Source of the DNA: Corynebacterium jeikeium | GTDB taxonomy: Bacteria; Actinomycetota; Actinomycetes; Mycobacteriales; Mycobacteriaceae | DNA: 64,000 nucleotides | Assembly (NCBI RefSeq): GCF_000738265.1 | Contig: NZ_JFCQ01000028.1 | Coordinates: 138,648-202,647 of the forward strand | Reading direction: 5' to 3' | Shown: positions 17,583-26,787 of the stretch, piece by piece | Numbering within the stretch: the stretch's first letter is position 1 | How the letters are laid out: each line of letters begins with the position of its first letter | Notes under the pieces: model-generated | Databases searched by the model: none | The model's input: only the letters and a program-made list of their open reading frames with translations | Told to the model about the DNA's origin: nothing | Program-made: the position numbers and the translations under genes

Positions 17583-18527
17583 ATGAGCAAGCGCCGTTCA
17601 TTCTCCCAACCAACGCCCTACCCTGTGGCGAATCGCAACCTCTGCATAGCCGCAGTGGTGGTGGCCATGGTGTGGCTGTCCAGCATCCTCTGGCCGGCGC
17701 AGACCACCGCCGCGTGGCCCTTCGTCGCCGAAATCCAGGCGAGCTCGTGGGTCGCCGGGGTGCTCGCCGCGGCCGGCATCGGCATCCTCCGTTCGGTACG
17801 CCGCGCGGCGCTGTGCGCGGTTCTAGCTTTATTGGCGGTGTTGATCGTCCCGCGCGTACCTGCGCCCAATTTTTCGGACGCCCACACTTCCACCCGAGTA
17901 TTCTCCCTCAACACATACTGGGGACAAGCCGACGACAAGCGAATCGCCCGTGCCATCGAGGAGCTCAAACCCGATGTCGTATTCCTCATCGAAACGAATG
18001 CGGAGGAAGTGGAAAAGGTCGCGGAACAGACCGGCTATGAACCTTTAACCAAGCCGCGCCCTGGCAACGATCGGGCGGATAATGTTGTGGGCCTGGTGTC
18101 GGCGTCATTTAAAGAAAAAACAGGGGCGCACGGCAACATGGTGCGGGGGCTGACCCGCTTCCAAACTCCGCGCGTGAATGCGCCGCTGCACGGCAACAGT
18201 GAGTTCGTGGGCGTGCATGCGGTAGCGCCTGCGAGGGACGACCGCAAGGCGTGGGAGCAGGATCTGGCGAGCCTCAGCGATTGGGCGAACTCGCGGCGCC
18301 ACCTGGTGCTGGCCGGTGACTTCAACGCCACGCGCAGCCATCCGCGCTACCGCGACTTTGAACTCAGCGACTGCACCGGGCACCTGGCGCACACTCCGAC
18401 GTGGCCGGCGGTATTCCCAGTGATTCGGCTGGACCACATCATGACTACCGGCGAGTGCCTGGGCGGCGGGACGAAGCGGATCCCAGGTACCGACCATCTG
18501 GCGGTGTGGGCGGACGTGACCACCTAA
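17583..18527 (+). CDS. Membrane-anchored endonuclease/exonuclease/phosphatase-fold protein
   Basis: A 314-residue protein with two or three N-terminal membrane helices (about residues 20–95), then an EEP-superfamily domain facing outward or into the cytosol. Motifs are VFSLNTYWG (N), FLIETNAEE (metal-binding Glu), LAGDFNATRSHPRYR and a final GTDHLAVWADV with the catalytic Asp-His pair. Such proteins hydrolyse phosphodiesters or phosphomonoesters of lipids, nucleic acids or sugars; the substrate here is unknown. The FUSC gene begins 10 bp downstream. Confidence 0.85.
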   Translation: MSKRRSFSQPTPYPVANRNLCIAAVVVAMVWLSSILWPAQTTAAWPFVAEIQASSWVAGVLAAAGIGILRSVRRAALCAVLALLAVLIVPRVPAPNFSDAHTSTRVFSLNTYWGQADDKRIARAIEELKPDVVFLIETNAEEVEKVAEQTGYEPLTKPRPGNDRADNVVGLVSASFKEKTGAHGNMVRGLTRFQTPRVNAPLHGNSEFVGVHAVAPARDDRKAWEQDLASLSDWANSRRHLVLAGDFNATRSHPRYRDFELSDCTGHLAHTPTWPAVFPVIRLDHIMTTGECLGGGTKRIPGTDHLAVWADVTT

Positions 18528-18537
18528 ACTGGCGGGC

Positions 18538-19776
18538 ATGGCAGAACCACGACGGCGGCCACGAACCGCGAAGGAAATGTGGGGCGAGCCGGCCAACCGC
18601 CTGCGCCCCGGAGTGCGCGCCGCAGCCCGGAACCTGCGCCGGATCGCCCCGGTGCAGGGTGCAATCCGCGTGCGCGAGGGGTTAGTCTTCGCGATTCAGT
18701 GCGCCATCGGCGCTGGCCTGGCGCTGCTTATCGCGGAACAGATCTTTGACCACCAGCAGGCTTTCTTCGCGCCCATCGCAGCGGTGCTGAGCCTGGGGGT
18801 GAGCGCCGGTAAACGCCTGCGTCGCGGCTTCGAGCTGGTGTTGGGAGCCTCCGTGGGCGTGGGCATTGGCGACCTGGTGATCAGCAACATTGGTAGCGGC
18901 TATTGGCAGGTCTCGGTGGTGGTGCTGTTCGCGATTCTGGTGGCGACATTCGTGGATAAGTCGGTCTCTGTGGCTTTCCAGGCCGCTAGTTCCGCGGTGT
19001 TGGTGGCGACGATCCTGCCGCCCGGTTCTTCTGGTTCGTGGGACCGCATGATCGACGCGCTGATCGGTGGAGTGATCGGCATTGTGGTGTTGGCGATGGT
19101 GCCGAACTCGCCGTTGCGTCCGGCTCGGCGGGAGGTATCCGTGCTGGTGTCGAAGGCCTCGCTGGTGATGGATGACGTGGCGCAGGGGATGGCCGAACGT
19201 GATGCCTCCAAGATCACCAAGGCTTTGGAGATCGCACGCGGTACGCAGACGAACGTCAATGCGCTGCTGACCAGTGTGGGCGGCGGGTCGGAGGTCGTGG
19301 CGGTCTCGCCGATCTATTGGACGGCCAGGCGGCACGCTAGGACGATGAGCCGCATCCTGGTGCCCGTCGATAACGTCATGCGCAACACGCGTGTGCTGGC
19401 GCGCCGGGCGGAGATCATGATTATGGACGAGGTCGAGCCCCCGGAGGAAATGGTCGAGCTGATACGCAGTATCTCCAACGAGCTGGGGCAGCTAGGCGCG
19501 TTGTTCGCCGAGGGCGGCACGCGCGGCACTCGCGACGAGGCCGTGGAGATCCCGGAGATCGTCCGCGCACTGCAGAAGCTGGGCGCGGAGGCGGACCTGC
19601 AGGTTGCTGAGGGTACGGGCTTGTCGGGCATGGTGGTGTTGGCGCAGTGCCGGTCGATTATTGTTGACGCCCTGCAGGTCTGTGGCTATTCGCGTGAGTC
19701 GGCTATGGCGTTTCTGCGGCCGACGGTGGACAGGCCGTGGCAGCCACCGGAGGTGTGGGACGACCTGGAGGAATAA
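18538..19776 (+). CDS. FUSC-family (aromatic acid exporter-like) membrane protein
   Basis: A 412-residue inner-membrane protein with about six hydrophobic segments in residues 45–190, for example EGLVFAIQCAIGAGLALLIA, AFFAPIAAVLSLGVS and GGVIGIVVLAMVPNSPLR. A cytoplasmic helical half follows, with ARRHARTMSRILVPVDNVMRN. This is the layout of FUSC/ArAE proteins, half-size relative to the E. coli YccS type. Substrate unknown; fusaric-acid-type efflux is only a family label. Probably co-transcribed with the EEP gene. Confidence 0.82.
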   Translation: MAEPRRRPRTAKEMWGEPANRLRPGVRAAARNLRRIAPVQGAIRVREGLVFAIQCAIGAGLALLIAEQIFDHQQAFFAPIAAVLSLGVSAGKRLRRGFELVLGASVGVGIGDLVISNIGSGYWQVSVVVLFAILVATFVDKSVSVAFQAASSAVLVATILPPGSSGSWDRMIDALIGGVIGIVVLAMVPNSPLRPARREVSVLVSKASLVMDDVAQGMAERDASKITKALEIARGTQTNVNALLTSVGGGSEVVAVSPIYWTARRHARTMSRILVPVDNVMRNTRVLARRAEIMIMDEVEPPEEMVELIRSISNELGQLGALFAEGGTRGTRDEAVEIPEIVRALQKLGAEADLQVAEGTGLSGMVVLAQCRSIIVDALQVCGYSRESAMAFLRPTVDRPWQPPEVWDDLEE

Positions 19777-19889
19777 GCGGGGGCTACGAGTGGAACCTTA
19801 AGAGTAGCGATAGTAGATTCTTAGAGAAGTTGGGGAATTGTTTCCTACAACGGCTTAATGTCGTCTCGCTCGAATATGAGGTGTCTCCT

Positions 19890-22706
19890 ATGATGTTTCT
19901 CCGTTCCCGCCGCGCCATGATTGCTGTCGCGGCTGCCTCCAGCCTGGTGCTGACCGCCACGGCTGTCCCACAGTCCCCGCTCTCCCCGGTAGCTGCGCGG
20001 GCCGCCACGGCTAACAAGACGCAGGATACGAAGCTGCCAATTAAGTGCACCGTGTTCGCGGCAGGTGGACCTAAGCAGAAAATCCCGATTATCGGGAATG
20101 GATTCCAAGAAGATAGGGAATTTACGGGTCAATTTCATGTGACTATGCCCGAACGAGCTGCAGTCGATGAAGTTTTTGAAGCCGGTGTGAACATTGATCC
20201 ACTGGCGGCATCGCACCCATTGTTGAAGAAGCTGGGAGGTTCCCCTTCCTTTGCTGAAGGAAATGCAAATAATAAGATTCGGTTCGCCGTGAAGGGCGAT
20301 GTTGAGCTGGTTGACTCGAGCCTTCCGGCTACTCTGGACAAAGGCGTTCTTACCGTCGAAGAGATGATGCAGCCGAGCAGGTCTGGGGATACGGTAACAA
20401 TTGCTTTCGCACCGCTGAAACTGAAGTTCAAAGCTAAATCGTCTGGGGCGGTTGAAGTTCAAACTCCTGAGGCCTACAGGACGCCGGATGGTTCTGGCCG
20501 TGTCCGTAGCAACAACATGTTTCATGGAGAGGGGATTGCAGGAACGGTCTTGTTTTCGACCCCTGGCTTGCGCATTACTTGTTTGACTGATCGATATACT
20601 CGACTCGGTGTTACTGCCGTGAAACCTTTGGCTGACTTCAACGAACCCAAATACGCGGACATTGAGGTCAAGCAGCAGGATACGGCTACTGCGAAGAACA
20701 CCGCGCAGGCTCCAGAGGGAACCACTTACAAGGCGGGTCAGGGGGCTCCGGAATGGGCGACTGTCGGCCAGGACGGCACCGTCACCGTTAAGCCTGGCCT
20801 GGATGTGAAGCCGGGCGACTACACCGTTCCGGTTGTTGTCACCTACTCCGATTCTTCTGTGGACAACACCGTTGTGAAGGTGAATGTGAAGGTGAAGCCC
20901 CTCGCGGAGCAGCACGATCCGCAGTACGCAGAAGTGACTGTTAAGCAGCTGGATAAGGAGACTGTCGAGGCTCCAAAGGATATTGCCGAGGGTGCGACTT
21001 TCGCTCTTGGCGAAGGTGCACCGAACTGGGCCACTGTTGCTGAGGATGGCACCGTCACCGTAAAGCCCAGCCGGGAAGTGAAACCAGGCGACTACACCGT
21101 TCCAGTCGTTGTCCGCTATCCGGACCAGTCCAAGGATGACACTGTGGTTAACGTCCACGTGAAGGTCACGCACACCAACGAGTTGCACGATCCGCAATTC
21201 GGCGAGACCACCGTCGAGCAGGAGAGCACCGCCACTGTCGCCGCCCCAGAGGGGCTGCCGGAGGGTGCGAAGGTTACCCGTGGTGAGGGTGCGCCGGAGT
21301 GGGTCACCGTCAACGAGGATGGTTCTATCGAGGCAAAGCCCACCCTGGAGACCGAAGTCAAGGATTACACCGTTCCGGTGGTCGTCACGTATGACGACGG
21401 GTCCACCGACGAAGCAAATGCTAAGGTGACCGTCACCAAGAAGCCGGACAACCAGATTTACTCCCCGGAGTATGGCAGCATCACCGTGCAGGCCAACCGT
21501 TCCGCAAAGACTCCTGCCATCGAGGGTTTGCCGGAGGGCACCAAGTTCGCCCTGGCTGAGGGTGCTCCGGACTGGGCAACTATCGATGGCAAGGGCGTTG
21601 TTCAGCTGAACCCGGGCGGTGACGTTGACACTAAGGATTACGCCGTCCCAGTTACGGTTACCTACCCCGATGGTACTACCGACAAGGCCGAGCTGAAGGT
21701 CACGGTCACGGAGCGCGCCATCAACGAGCTACATGATCCGACCTACAAGCCGATCGCGGTAAAGCAGGAAGAGACCGCCACTGTTGCTGCCCCTGAGGGC
21801 AGCGCTGCGGACGCCGAGTACTCCCTGGGTGCAGGCGCACCGAACTGGGTCACCCTGAACAAGGATGGCAGCCTCGAGGCACGTCCGGGTCTTGAAGTTA
21901 AGCCGGGTGAGTACCAGATCCCGGTGACGGTCATCTACGGAGATGACTCGGCTGACCGCACTACTGCCGTGGTTACCGTGACCGTGAAACCCGCCAACGA
22001 AATCCACGATCCGACCTACTCGGACGTGACCGTGAAGCAGGGTGACGAAGTGACCGCTCCGGCTCCGACCGATGTGGCTGAGGGCGCGACCTACGAGAAG
22101 GGCGAGGAGGCTCCGGAGTGGGTCACGGTCAACCCAGACGGCACCGTAACCGCCGAGCCGGGCACGGATGTTGAGGCCAAGGAGTACACCGTTCCGGTGA
22201 AGGTCTCCTACAAGGACGGTTCCGGCGACGACACGACCGTGAACGTCACCGTCACCGTGAAGCCTGCCAACGAGATCCACGATCCTTCCTTCGAGGATGT
22301 CTCCGTGAAGCCGGGCGAGACCGTCACCTCCAAGGTGCCGGGTGATACCGGCGAAGGTGCTAAGTTCACCGCTGGTGAGGGTGCACCTGAGTGGGCCACC
22401 GTCAACCCAGATGGCACCGTGACCCTGAAGCCGGGCAAGGATGTGAAGCCGGGCGACTACACCGTTCCGGTCGTAGTCACTTACCCGGATGGATCGACCT
22501 CCACCGTGGAGCTGAAGGTGAACGTAGAAAAGCAGGAGAAGCCGAGCGGAAGCTCCGGGTCCAGCAACGGCTCCAGCAGCTCCAGCGGAGTCGCTGGTTC
22601 CAGTCCGATGGGTAAGTTCTTCGCAGCCCTGTTCGGAACGATTGCTATCGGCGCCGGTCTGTTCGGCCTGTACAACTGGGCCCGCGCCCACGGCTACGTT
22701 CGCTAA
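19890..22706 (+). CDS. Rib-repeat cell-surface protein
   Basis: A 938-residue exported protein. Residues 1–38 are a signal peptide (RSRRAMIAVAAASSLVL, ending AARA). About 200 residues of a unique N-terminal domain follow, less GC-rich than the rest. Residues ~247–877 are seven tandem repeats of about 88 residues, each with EGAPxWATV, DGTVTVKPG, DYTVPVVVTYPDGS and a closing VKVTV strand: the Rib/alpha-antigen type of immunoglobulin-like stalk. The tail is Ser/Gly-rich, then one helix (FFAALFGTIAIGAGLFGLYNWA) and a short basic end. There is no LPxTG motif, so anchoring is by the C-terminal helix. ATG 19890 was chosen for GAGGTG upstream and the signal peptide. Likely adhesion or spacer function. 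Confidence 0.88.
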   Translation: MMFLRSRRAMIAVAAASSLVLTATAVPQSPLSPVAARAATANKTQDTKLPIKCTVFAAGGPKQKIPIIGNGFQEDREFTGQFHVTMPERAAVDEVFEAGVNIDPLAASHPLLKKLGGSPSFAEGNANNKIRFAVKGDVELVDSSLPATLDKGVLTVEEMMQPSRSGDTVTIAFAPLKLKFKAKSSGAVEVQTPEAYRTPDGSGRVRSNNMFHGEGIAGTVLFSTPGLRITCLTDRYTRLGVTAVKPLADFNEPKYADIEVKQQDTATAKNTAQAPEGTTYKAGQGAPEWATVGQDGTVTVKPGLDVKPGDYTVPVVVTYSDSSVDNTVVKVNVKVKPLAEQHDPQYAEVTVKQLDKETVEAPKDIAEGATFALGEGAPNWATVAEDGTVTVKPSREVKPGDYTVPVVVRYPDQSKDDTVVNVHVKVTHTNELHDPQFGETTVEQESTATVAAPEGLPEGAKVTRGEGAPEWVTVNEDGSIEAKPTLETEVKDYTVPVVVTYDDGSTDEANAKVTVTKKPDNQIYSPEYGSITVQANRSAKTPAIEGLPEGTKFALAEGAPDWATIDGKGVVQLNPGGDVDTKDYAVPVTVTYPDGTTDKAELKVTVTERAINELHDPTYKPIAVKQEETATVAAPEGSAADAEYSLGAGAPNWVTLNKDGSLEARPGLEVKPGEYQIPVTVIYGDDSADRTTAVVTVTVKPANEIHDPTYSDVTVKQGDEVTAPAPTDVAEGATYEKGEEAPEWVTVNPDGTVTAEPGTDVEAKEYTVPVKVSYKDGSGDDTTVNVTVTVKPANEIHDPSFEDVSVKPGETVTSKVPGDTGEGAKFTAGEGAPEWATVNPDGTVTLKPGKDVKPGDYTVPVVVTYPDGSTSTVELKVNVEKQEKPSGSSGSSNGSSSSSGVAGSSPMGKFFAALFGTIAIGAGLFGLYNWARAHGYVR

Positions 22707-22718
22707 TTGCGGGCGAGC

Positions 22719-23585
22719 TTAGTTTCGCACGAACTGCCCGTCCCGCAGGTGGCGGTAAAACGTCACCGACTTCAGCGGGCGGGGATGGCGCACCCCATCG
22801 CGGGTGACTACCAGATCCACCCCTCCGGCCTGTAAGGCCCGCCCCCGCAGCACCGTCGGCGAGACGGTGCTGCGGGGCTTTTTCGTGCGCCCGAACCAGC
22901 CCTTCCGCGGCAACGGTGGGCGCTGCACCGCAGCCAACCCCGGAGCATCCGGGGTGGGGACCAGGCGCACGCCGTTGTTGAAGTCGCTGGTTCCAGCTTT
23001 GTTCTGCTCGTACAGAACCTCGGAATCGACAATCACTTCGCCGATCATCTCGGCTTCCTTTTCAGCTTTGCCAGTAGAGTCAACCGGACCGGTCACCTCC
23101 GCGACCCCCAACGTCACCACCCCGTGGTCGTCGCGGATGACCGGAGTTGGCACAGCCGGGGAGGCGAGCGCGAAGGTGAGGTGCTGGGCGGGGGAGAAGG
23201 TGGCGTCCAGACCCCAAGAAAGAGCGACTGACGAAGAGCCAGAAGGGATAAACCCAACCTCGACCCAGAGGGCATCAATGCGCATCAGCTTAGAGACCAC
23301 GGTGGCCACCGCGGCATCGCTGCCATGCACGATCACGCGCACACGCTCGCTGACCTGGTGCGGGTCCGGTTGTGGGGCGCCCAAGTGGGGCGCATCGGGG
23401 CGCTGCATCAACTCGTCCAACGACGGGGTAGAGCCCACCACGAAGCGCTCCAGATCATCCAAGAAGCGCAGCTCCTTGCGGGTGGGGATGGCGGAAAGAT
23501 CGAGGCACTCCACGGCCTCGCCCGGCAACACGGGATCGCGCAGCCGATCGCTGGCGGGAATATCGCAACGCAACAAGAACAACAT
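22719..23585 (-). CDS. Conserved protein upstream of purA, function unknown
   Basis: A 288-residue, probably cytoplasmic protein without signal or membrane segments. The N-terminus MLFLLRCDIPASDRLRDPVLPGEAVECLD is followed by an alpha/beta region and a basic C-terminal third (PLPRKGWFGRTKKPRS, then VTFYRHLRDGQFVRN). I do not recognise a family. It is divergent from purA, as a conserved hypothetical protein often is in Corynebacteriales. The start at 23585 was preferred over 23612 because GGTGGG lies just upstream. Its coding sequence contains a strong terminator-like hairpin acting on the opposite strand at 22843–22883. Confidence 0.75.
   Translation of the reverse strand: MLFLLRCDIPASDRLRDPVLPGEAVECLDLSAIPTRKELRFLDDLERFVVGSTPSLDELMQRPDAPHLGAPQPDPHQVSERVRVIVHGSDAAVATVVSKLMRIDALWVEVGFIPSGSSSVALSWGLDATFSPAQHLTFALASPAVPTPVIRDDHGVVTLGVAEVTGPVDSTGKAEKEAEMIGEVIVDSEVLYEQNKAGTSDFNNGVRLVPTPDAPGLAAVQRPPLPRKGWFGRTKKPRSTVSPTVLRGRALQAGGVDLVVTRDGVRHPRPLKSVTFYRHLRDGQFVRN
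22843..22883 (+). terminator. Intrinsic terminator for the surface-protein gene, inside the opposing gene
   Basis: A perfect 15-bp inverted repeat: CCCCGCAGCACCGTC (22843–22857), a 5-base loop, its complement (22863–22877), then CTTTTTC. It has all the parts of a rho-independent terminator for + strand transcripts. It lies 137 bp past the stop of the Rib-repeat gene, within the coding sequence of the convergent minus-strand gene. On that strand the run becomes an A-tract preceding the stem, so it is not a terminator there. Confidence 0.8.
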
Positions 23586-23745
23586 AGAAACCCACCATAG
23601 CGAGTGCCACAACCCCCGGCGACGTACTAGAATAGTTAAACGTCTTAGTGCCCCGCCCGATCAATGACAGCCTGTGAAGATGTGTCGCGTGGGGCTACAA
23701 CCACGAGTACATCAGTACAAAAGCAGAGGACGTGTTTTAGGTTTC

Positions 23746-25035
23746 ATGGCAGCGATCATTGTCGTGGGTGCCCAGTGGGGCGACGAAGGTAAGGGCAAAG
23801 CTACCGACATTCTGGGTGGAAAGGTCGACTACGTAGTCAAGCCCAACGGTGGCAATAATGCGGGCCACACTGTCGTCGTCGGCGGCGAAAAGTATGAGCT
23901 CAAGCTGCTGCCCGCAGGTGTTCTGTCCGAAAACGCTACGCCCATCATCGGCAACGGCTGCGTGGTTAACCTGGAGGCGCTGTTCGAGGAGATCGACGGG
24001 CTGGAGGCTCGTGGCGCGAATGCCTCCCGCCTGCGCGTGTCCGCTAACGCGCAGCTGGTGGCGCCCTACCACGTGGCCATCGACCGCGTGGCAGAGCGCT
24101 TCCTAGGCAAGCGCGCCATCGGCACCACTGGCCGCGGCATCGGTCCGACGTACGCCGACAAGGTCTCCCGTGTGGGCATCCGCGCCCAGGACCTGCTGGA
24201 CGAATCCATCCTGCGCCAGAAGATCGAATCGGCGCTGGATCAGAAAAACCAGATCCTGGTGAAGATCTACAACCGCCGCGCCGTTGACGTGGATGAGGTT
24301 GTGGACTACTTCCTGTCCTACGCCGATCGCCTCAAGCCGATGTTGATCGATGCGACGACGGAGCTGAATAAGGCTCTGGACGCCGGTAAGTCTGTGCTGA
24401 TGGAAGGCGGCCAGGCGACGATGCTCGACGTGGACCACGGCACGTATCCCTTTGTGACTTCCTCTAACCCCACCACCGGCGGCGCGTGCGTGGGCACCGG
24501 CATTGGGCCGACGCGCATCACGGCATCACTGGGCATCATTAAGGCCTACACCACCCGCGTGGGTGCCGGTCCGTTCCCGACCGAGCTGTTCGACAAGTGG
24601 GGCGAGTTCCTGCAGACCACCGGCGGCGAGGTCGGTGTGAACACCGGACGCAAGCGCCGCTGTGGCTGGTACGACTCCGTGATTGCCCGCTACGCCTCCC
24701 GCGTGAACGGCTTTACCGACTACTTCCTGACGAAGCTGGACGTGCTAACCGGAATCGGCGAGATCCCGATCTGCGTGGCCTACGACGTCGACGGTGTGCG
24801 CCACGACGAAATGCCGATGACGCAGACCGAGTTCCACCACGCCACCCCGATCTACGAGACCATGCCCGCGTGGGACGAGGACATCACGGACTGCAAGACC
24901 TTCGAAGAGCTGCCGCAGAAGGCGCAGGACTACGTCAAGCGCCTGGAGGAGCTGTCCGGCTGCCGGATCTCCTACATCGGCGTAGGCCCGGGCCGCGACC
25001 AGACGATCGTCATCAACGACGTCGCGGAGGGCTAG
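23746..25035 (+). CDS. purA: Adenylosuccinate synthetase
   Basis: Makes adenylosuccinate from IMP, aspartate and GTP, the first AMP-specific step. The 429 residues open with the phosphate-binding [16 protein letters not shown], followed by [22 protein letters not shown] and [12 protein letters not shown], all diagnostic. ATG 23746 gives the standard N-terminus; 24 upstream codons lack similarity. TAGAAT near 23629 may be the -10 box of its promoter. The nrdF gene is convergent, 11 bp beyond the stop. Confidence 0.97.
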   Translation: MAAIIVVGAQWGDEGKGKATDILGGKVDYVVKPNGGNNAGHTVVVGGEKYELKLLPAGVLSENATPIIGNGCVVNLEALFEEIDGLEARGANASRLRVSANAQLVAPYHVAIDRVAERFLGKRAIGTTGRGIGPTYADKVSRVGIRAQDLLDESILRQKIESALDQKNQILVKIYNRRAVDVDEVVDYFLSYADRLKPMLIDATTELNKALDAGKSVLMEGGQATMLDVDHGTYPFVTSSNPTTGGACVGTGIGPTRITASLGIIKAYTTRVGAGPFPTELFDKWGEFLQTTGGEVGVNTGRKRRCGWYDSVIARYASRVNGFTDYFLTKLDVLTGIGEIPICVAYDVDGVRHDEMPMTQTEFHHATPIYETMPAWDEDITDCKTFEELPQKAQDYVKRLEELSGCRISYIGVGPGRDQTIVINDVAEG

Positions 25036-25046
25036 GCCTAGCGCCG

Positions 25047-26063
25047 CTAGAAATCCCAGTCGTCCTCCTCCGTCGACTCCGCCCGCCCGATCACGTAGGA
25101 GGACCCGGAGCCGCTAAAGAAATCGTGTGTTTCGTTGGAATCCGGCGCCAGGGCGGCGATGATTTCCGGCTCCGTTTTCGCCGCTTCGTCTTCGTATTGC
25201 GGCGGATATCCCAGATTCATCAGCGCCTTATCCGCGTTGTAGTGAACGAACGCCATCACGCCGTCGATCAACGATTTCTCGTCGGCTAAAGCTTCGCCGT
25301 ACAGGTCCCCGGAATACTCCTTCTCTAGCTCCAGCAGCTCCTCCACTAGCGCGAATGTGAACTCCTCGAGCTCTGCCGCGCGCTCCGGGTGGGCCTCCAG
25401 CCCCCGCTGGAACTTGTATCCCGAGTAGTACCCGTGGACGGCCTTGTCCCGCAGGATCAGTCGGATCATGTCGGCTGTATTCATCAGCGTGCCACGGCAG
25501 CTAAACCACAGCGGTAGGTAGAACCCGGCGTAAAGCAGCAGGGAGGACAGTAGCGTGGCGGCGACCTTCCGCTTAAGCGGATCGTCCCCGTAGTAGTGCT
25601 GCATTACGGCCGTCGCTCGGCGCTGCAGCGCGGGGTTGTCAACAGCCCAGGTATAGGCGGCGTTGATTTCCTCGCTGCTGCACATCGTGCTGAACACACT
25701 GCTGTAGCTGCGCGCGTGAACGGCCTGCATAAAGGCGATGTTGGCGTAGACCGCTTGTTCGTGTTCGGTGCGGGCATCCGGGATCTGGCTGATCTCGCCA
25801 ACGGTCGCCTGCACAGTATCCAGCAGTGTGAGCCCGGTGAATACCTTGGTGGTCAGCTCGCGTTCTGCGTCCGTCAGTGCGTTCCAGGTCGGCAGGTCGT
25901 TGGACAGCGGTACTTTTTCCGGCAGCCAGAAGTTGCTGGTCAGCCGCTGCCAGATCTCCAGGTCCTTCTGGTCGTCCAGCCGGTTCCAATTCACCGGCCG
26001 CAGTGGCCGGGCGGGGTCGTGTGGCCATTGGGGTGGGGTTTGGGAGCGCGTGAGGTAGCTCAT
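25047..26063 (-). CDS. nrdF: Ribonucleotide reductase radical subunit NrdF, QSK (class Ie-like) variant
   Basis: A 338-residue class I small subunit of NrdF type, ending in the NrdE-binding tail EDDWDF. Class Ib proteins use Asp, four Glu/His pairs to hold Mn2 or Fe2. Here Asp82 (LLDTVQ), His116 and His210 remain, but the three other carboxylates are changed: Gln113 (FMQAVH), Ser173 (TLLSSLLLY) and Lys207 (LRDKAVH). I checked the codons CAG, TCC and AAG at 25725–25727, 25545–25547 and 25443–25445. The radical tyrosine is Tyr120 (ARSYSSVF). Gln/Ser/Lys at these sites is the pattern described for class Ie R2 proteins, which work without metal using a DOPA radical formed with NrdI. nrdI lies upstream on the same strand; nrdE is not in the window. 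Start 26063 has AAAGGA upstream. Confidence 0.93.
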   Translation of the reverse strand: MSYLTRSQTPPQWPHDPARPLRPVNWNRLDDQKDLEIWQRLTSNFWLPEKVPLSNDLPTWNALTDAERELTTKVFTGLTLLDTVQATVGEISQIPDARTEHEQAVYANIAFMQAVHARSYSSVFSTMCSSEEINAAYTWAVDNPALQRRATAVMQHYYGDDPLKRKVAATLLSSLLLYAGFYLPLWFSCRGTLMNTADMIRLILRDKAVHGYYSGYKFQRGLEAHPERAAELEEFTFALVEELLELEKEYSGDLYGEALADEKSLIDGVMAFVHYNADKALMNLGYPPQYEDEAAKTEPEIIAALAPDSNETHDFFSGSGSSYVIGRAESTEEDDWDF

Positions 26064-26121
26064 TGTTTCCTTTCTGATTCTTCTCGATCGTGTCTTCTTG
26101 CTCGTGTTCTCTTGCTCTGTC

Positions 26122-26565
26122 TTATGGACGCCACATCTCCCCGCCAGTCCGATTCCAGAACTCCCGGATGCCTTCCCGAACACGGGCAACATCGCGGGCT
26201 GTGCCGAGTAGCTCAAAGCGATAGAGCTCCGGCACCCGGCACTTGGCGGCGATGGTTGGTCCGGCGCAGCAGTAGGCTGTGCCGAAGTTCCTGTTTCCGC
26301 TGGTGATCACACCCCTGATGAGGGAGCGGTTATGCGGATCGTTGAGGAAGTTGATGACTTGCCTGGGCACCGCCTTCCGCGGGTCACCTCCGCCATAGGT
26401 GGGGGTGATGAGCACATAGGGCTCGTCAACGATGAGCTCCGGCTCCTTGCGCCGCAAGGGGATGCGGCGGGCGGGAATGTCCAACTTGTCGACGAATCGT
26501 CGGGTGTTTTCGGAGGCTGAGGAGAAGTAGACGATGCGCGGCTGCGAGACCGCGGTTGGTTGCAT
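26122..26565 (-). CDS. nrdI: Flavodoxin-like NrdI
   Basis: Flavodoxin-like partner of NrdF, 147 residues. It supplies an oxidant from FMN to activate the radical subunit. Motifs: the phosphate loop [21 protein letters not shown] and the FMN-binding [19 protein letters not shown], all typical. It is the first gene of nrdI-nrdF, with nrdF 58 bp downstream. In class Ie systems NrdI is needed to hydroxylate the NrdF tyrosine, so its presence next to a QSK NrdF fits. A divergent FMN-family gene starts 222 bp away across an operator-like repeat. The N-terminal MQPTAVSQP may be slightly over-extended. Confidence 0.95.
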   Translation of the reverse strand: MQPTAVSQPRIVYFSSASENTRRFVDKLDIPARRIPLRRKEPELIVDEPYVLITPTYGGGDPRKAVPRQVINFLNDPHNRSLIRGVITSGNRNFGTAYCCAGPTIAAKCRVPELYRFELLGTARDVARVREGIREFWNRTGGEMWRP

Positions 26566-26643
26566 TGGGGGAGAGGTCCTTTACGGCTTGGGTAGTTGGT
26601 CGTGTTGTTGGCTGGGGTAGCCGGCCACGGGAAGGTGGCGTCC

Positions 26644-26688
26644 AAAGTTCAATAATACGAACTTTACAACAACAATGACTTGAACTTT
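26644..26688. promoter_or_regulatory. Operator-like triple repeat between nrdI and the flavin-family gene
   Basis: Three half-sites occur: AAAGTTC (26644–26650), GAACTTT (26659–26665) and TTGAACTTT (26680–26688). The first pairs with the second as a 7-bp inverted repeat around 8 bp, and with the third as a perfect 9-bp inverted repeat (AAAGTTCAA/TTGAACTTT). The region is AT-rich and lies between divergent genes. It is not an NrdR box. The regulator is unknown. Confidence 0.6.
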
Positions 26689-26787
26689 TGTGTAGAGTGC
26701 GCGGTGTAGCCAACTTCACATCGCGCGACCGACAGCGCGGTGCGGAAAAACCGCCAGAGAAAACCAGAAAAAGAAAGGACAGAGCTC

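Noticed and set aside
26641..26690. NrdR box upstream of nrdI
   Set aside because: The sequence does not fit the ACACTATATATTGTGT-type pattern; the repeat is of another kind.
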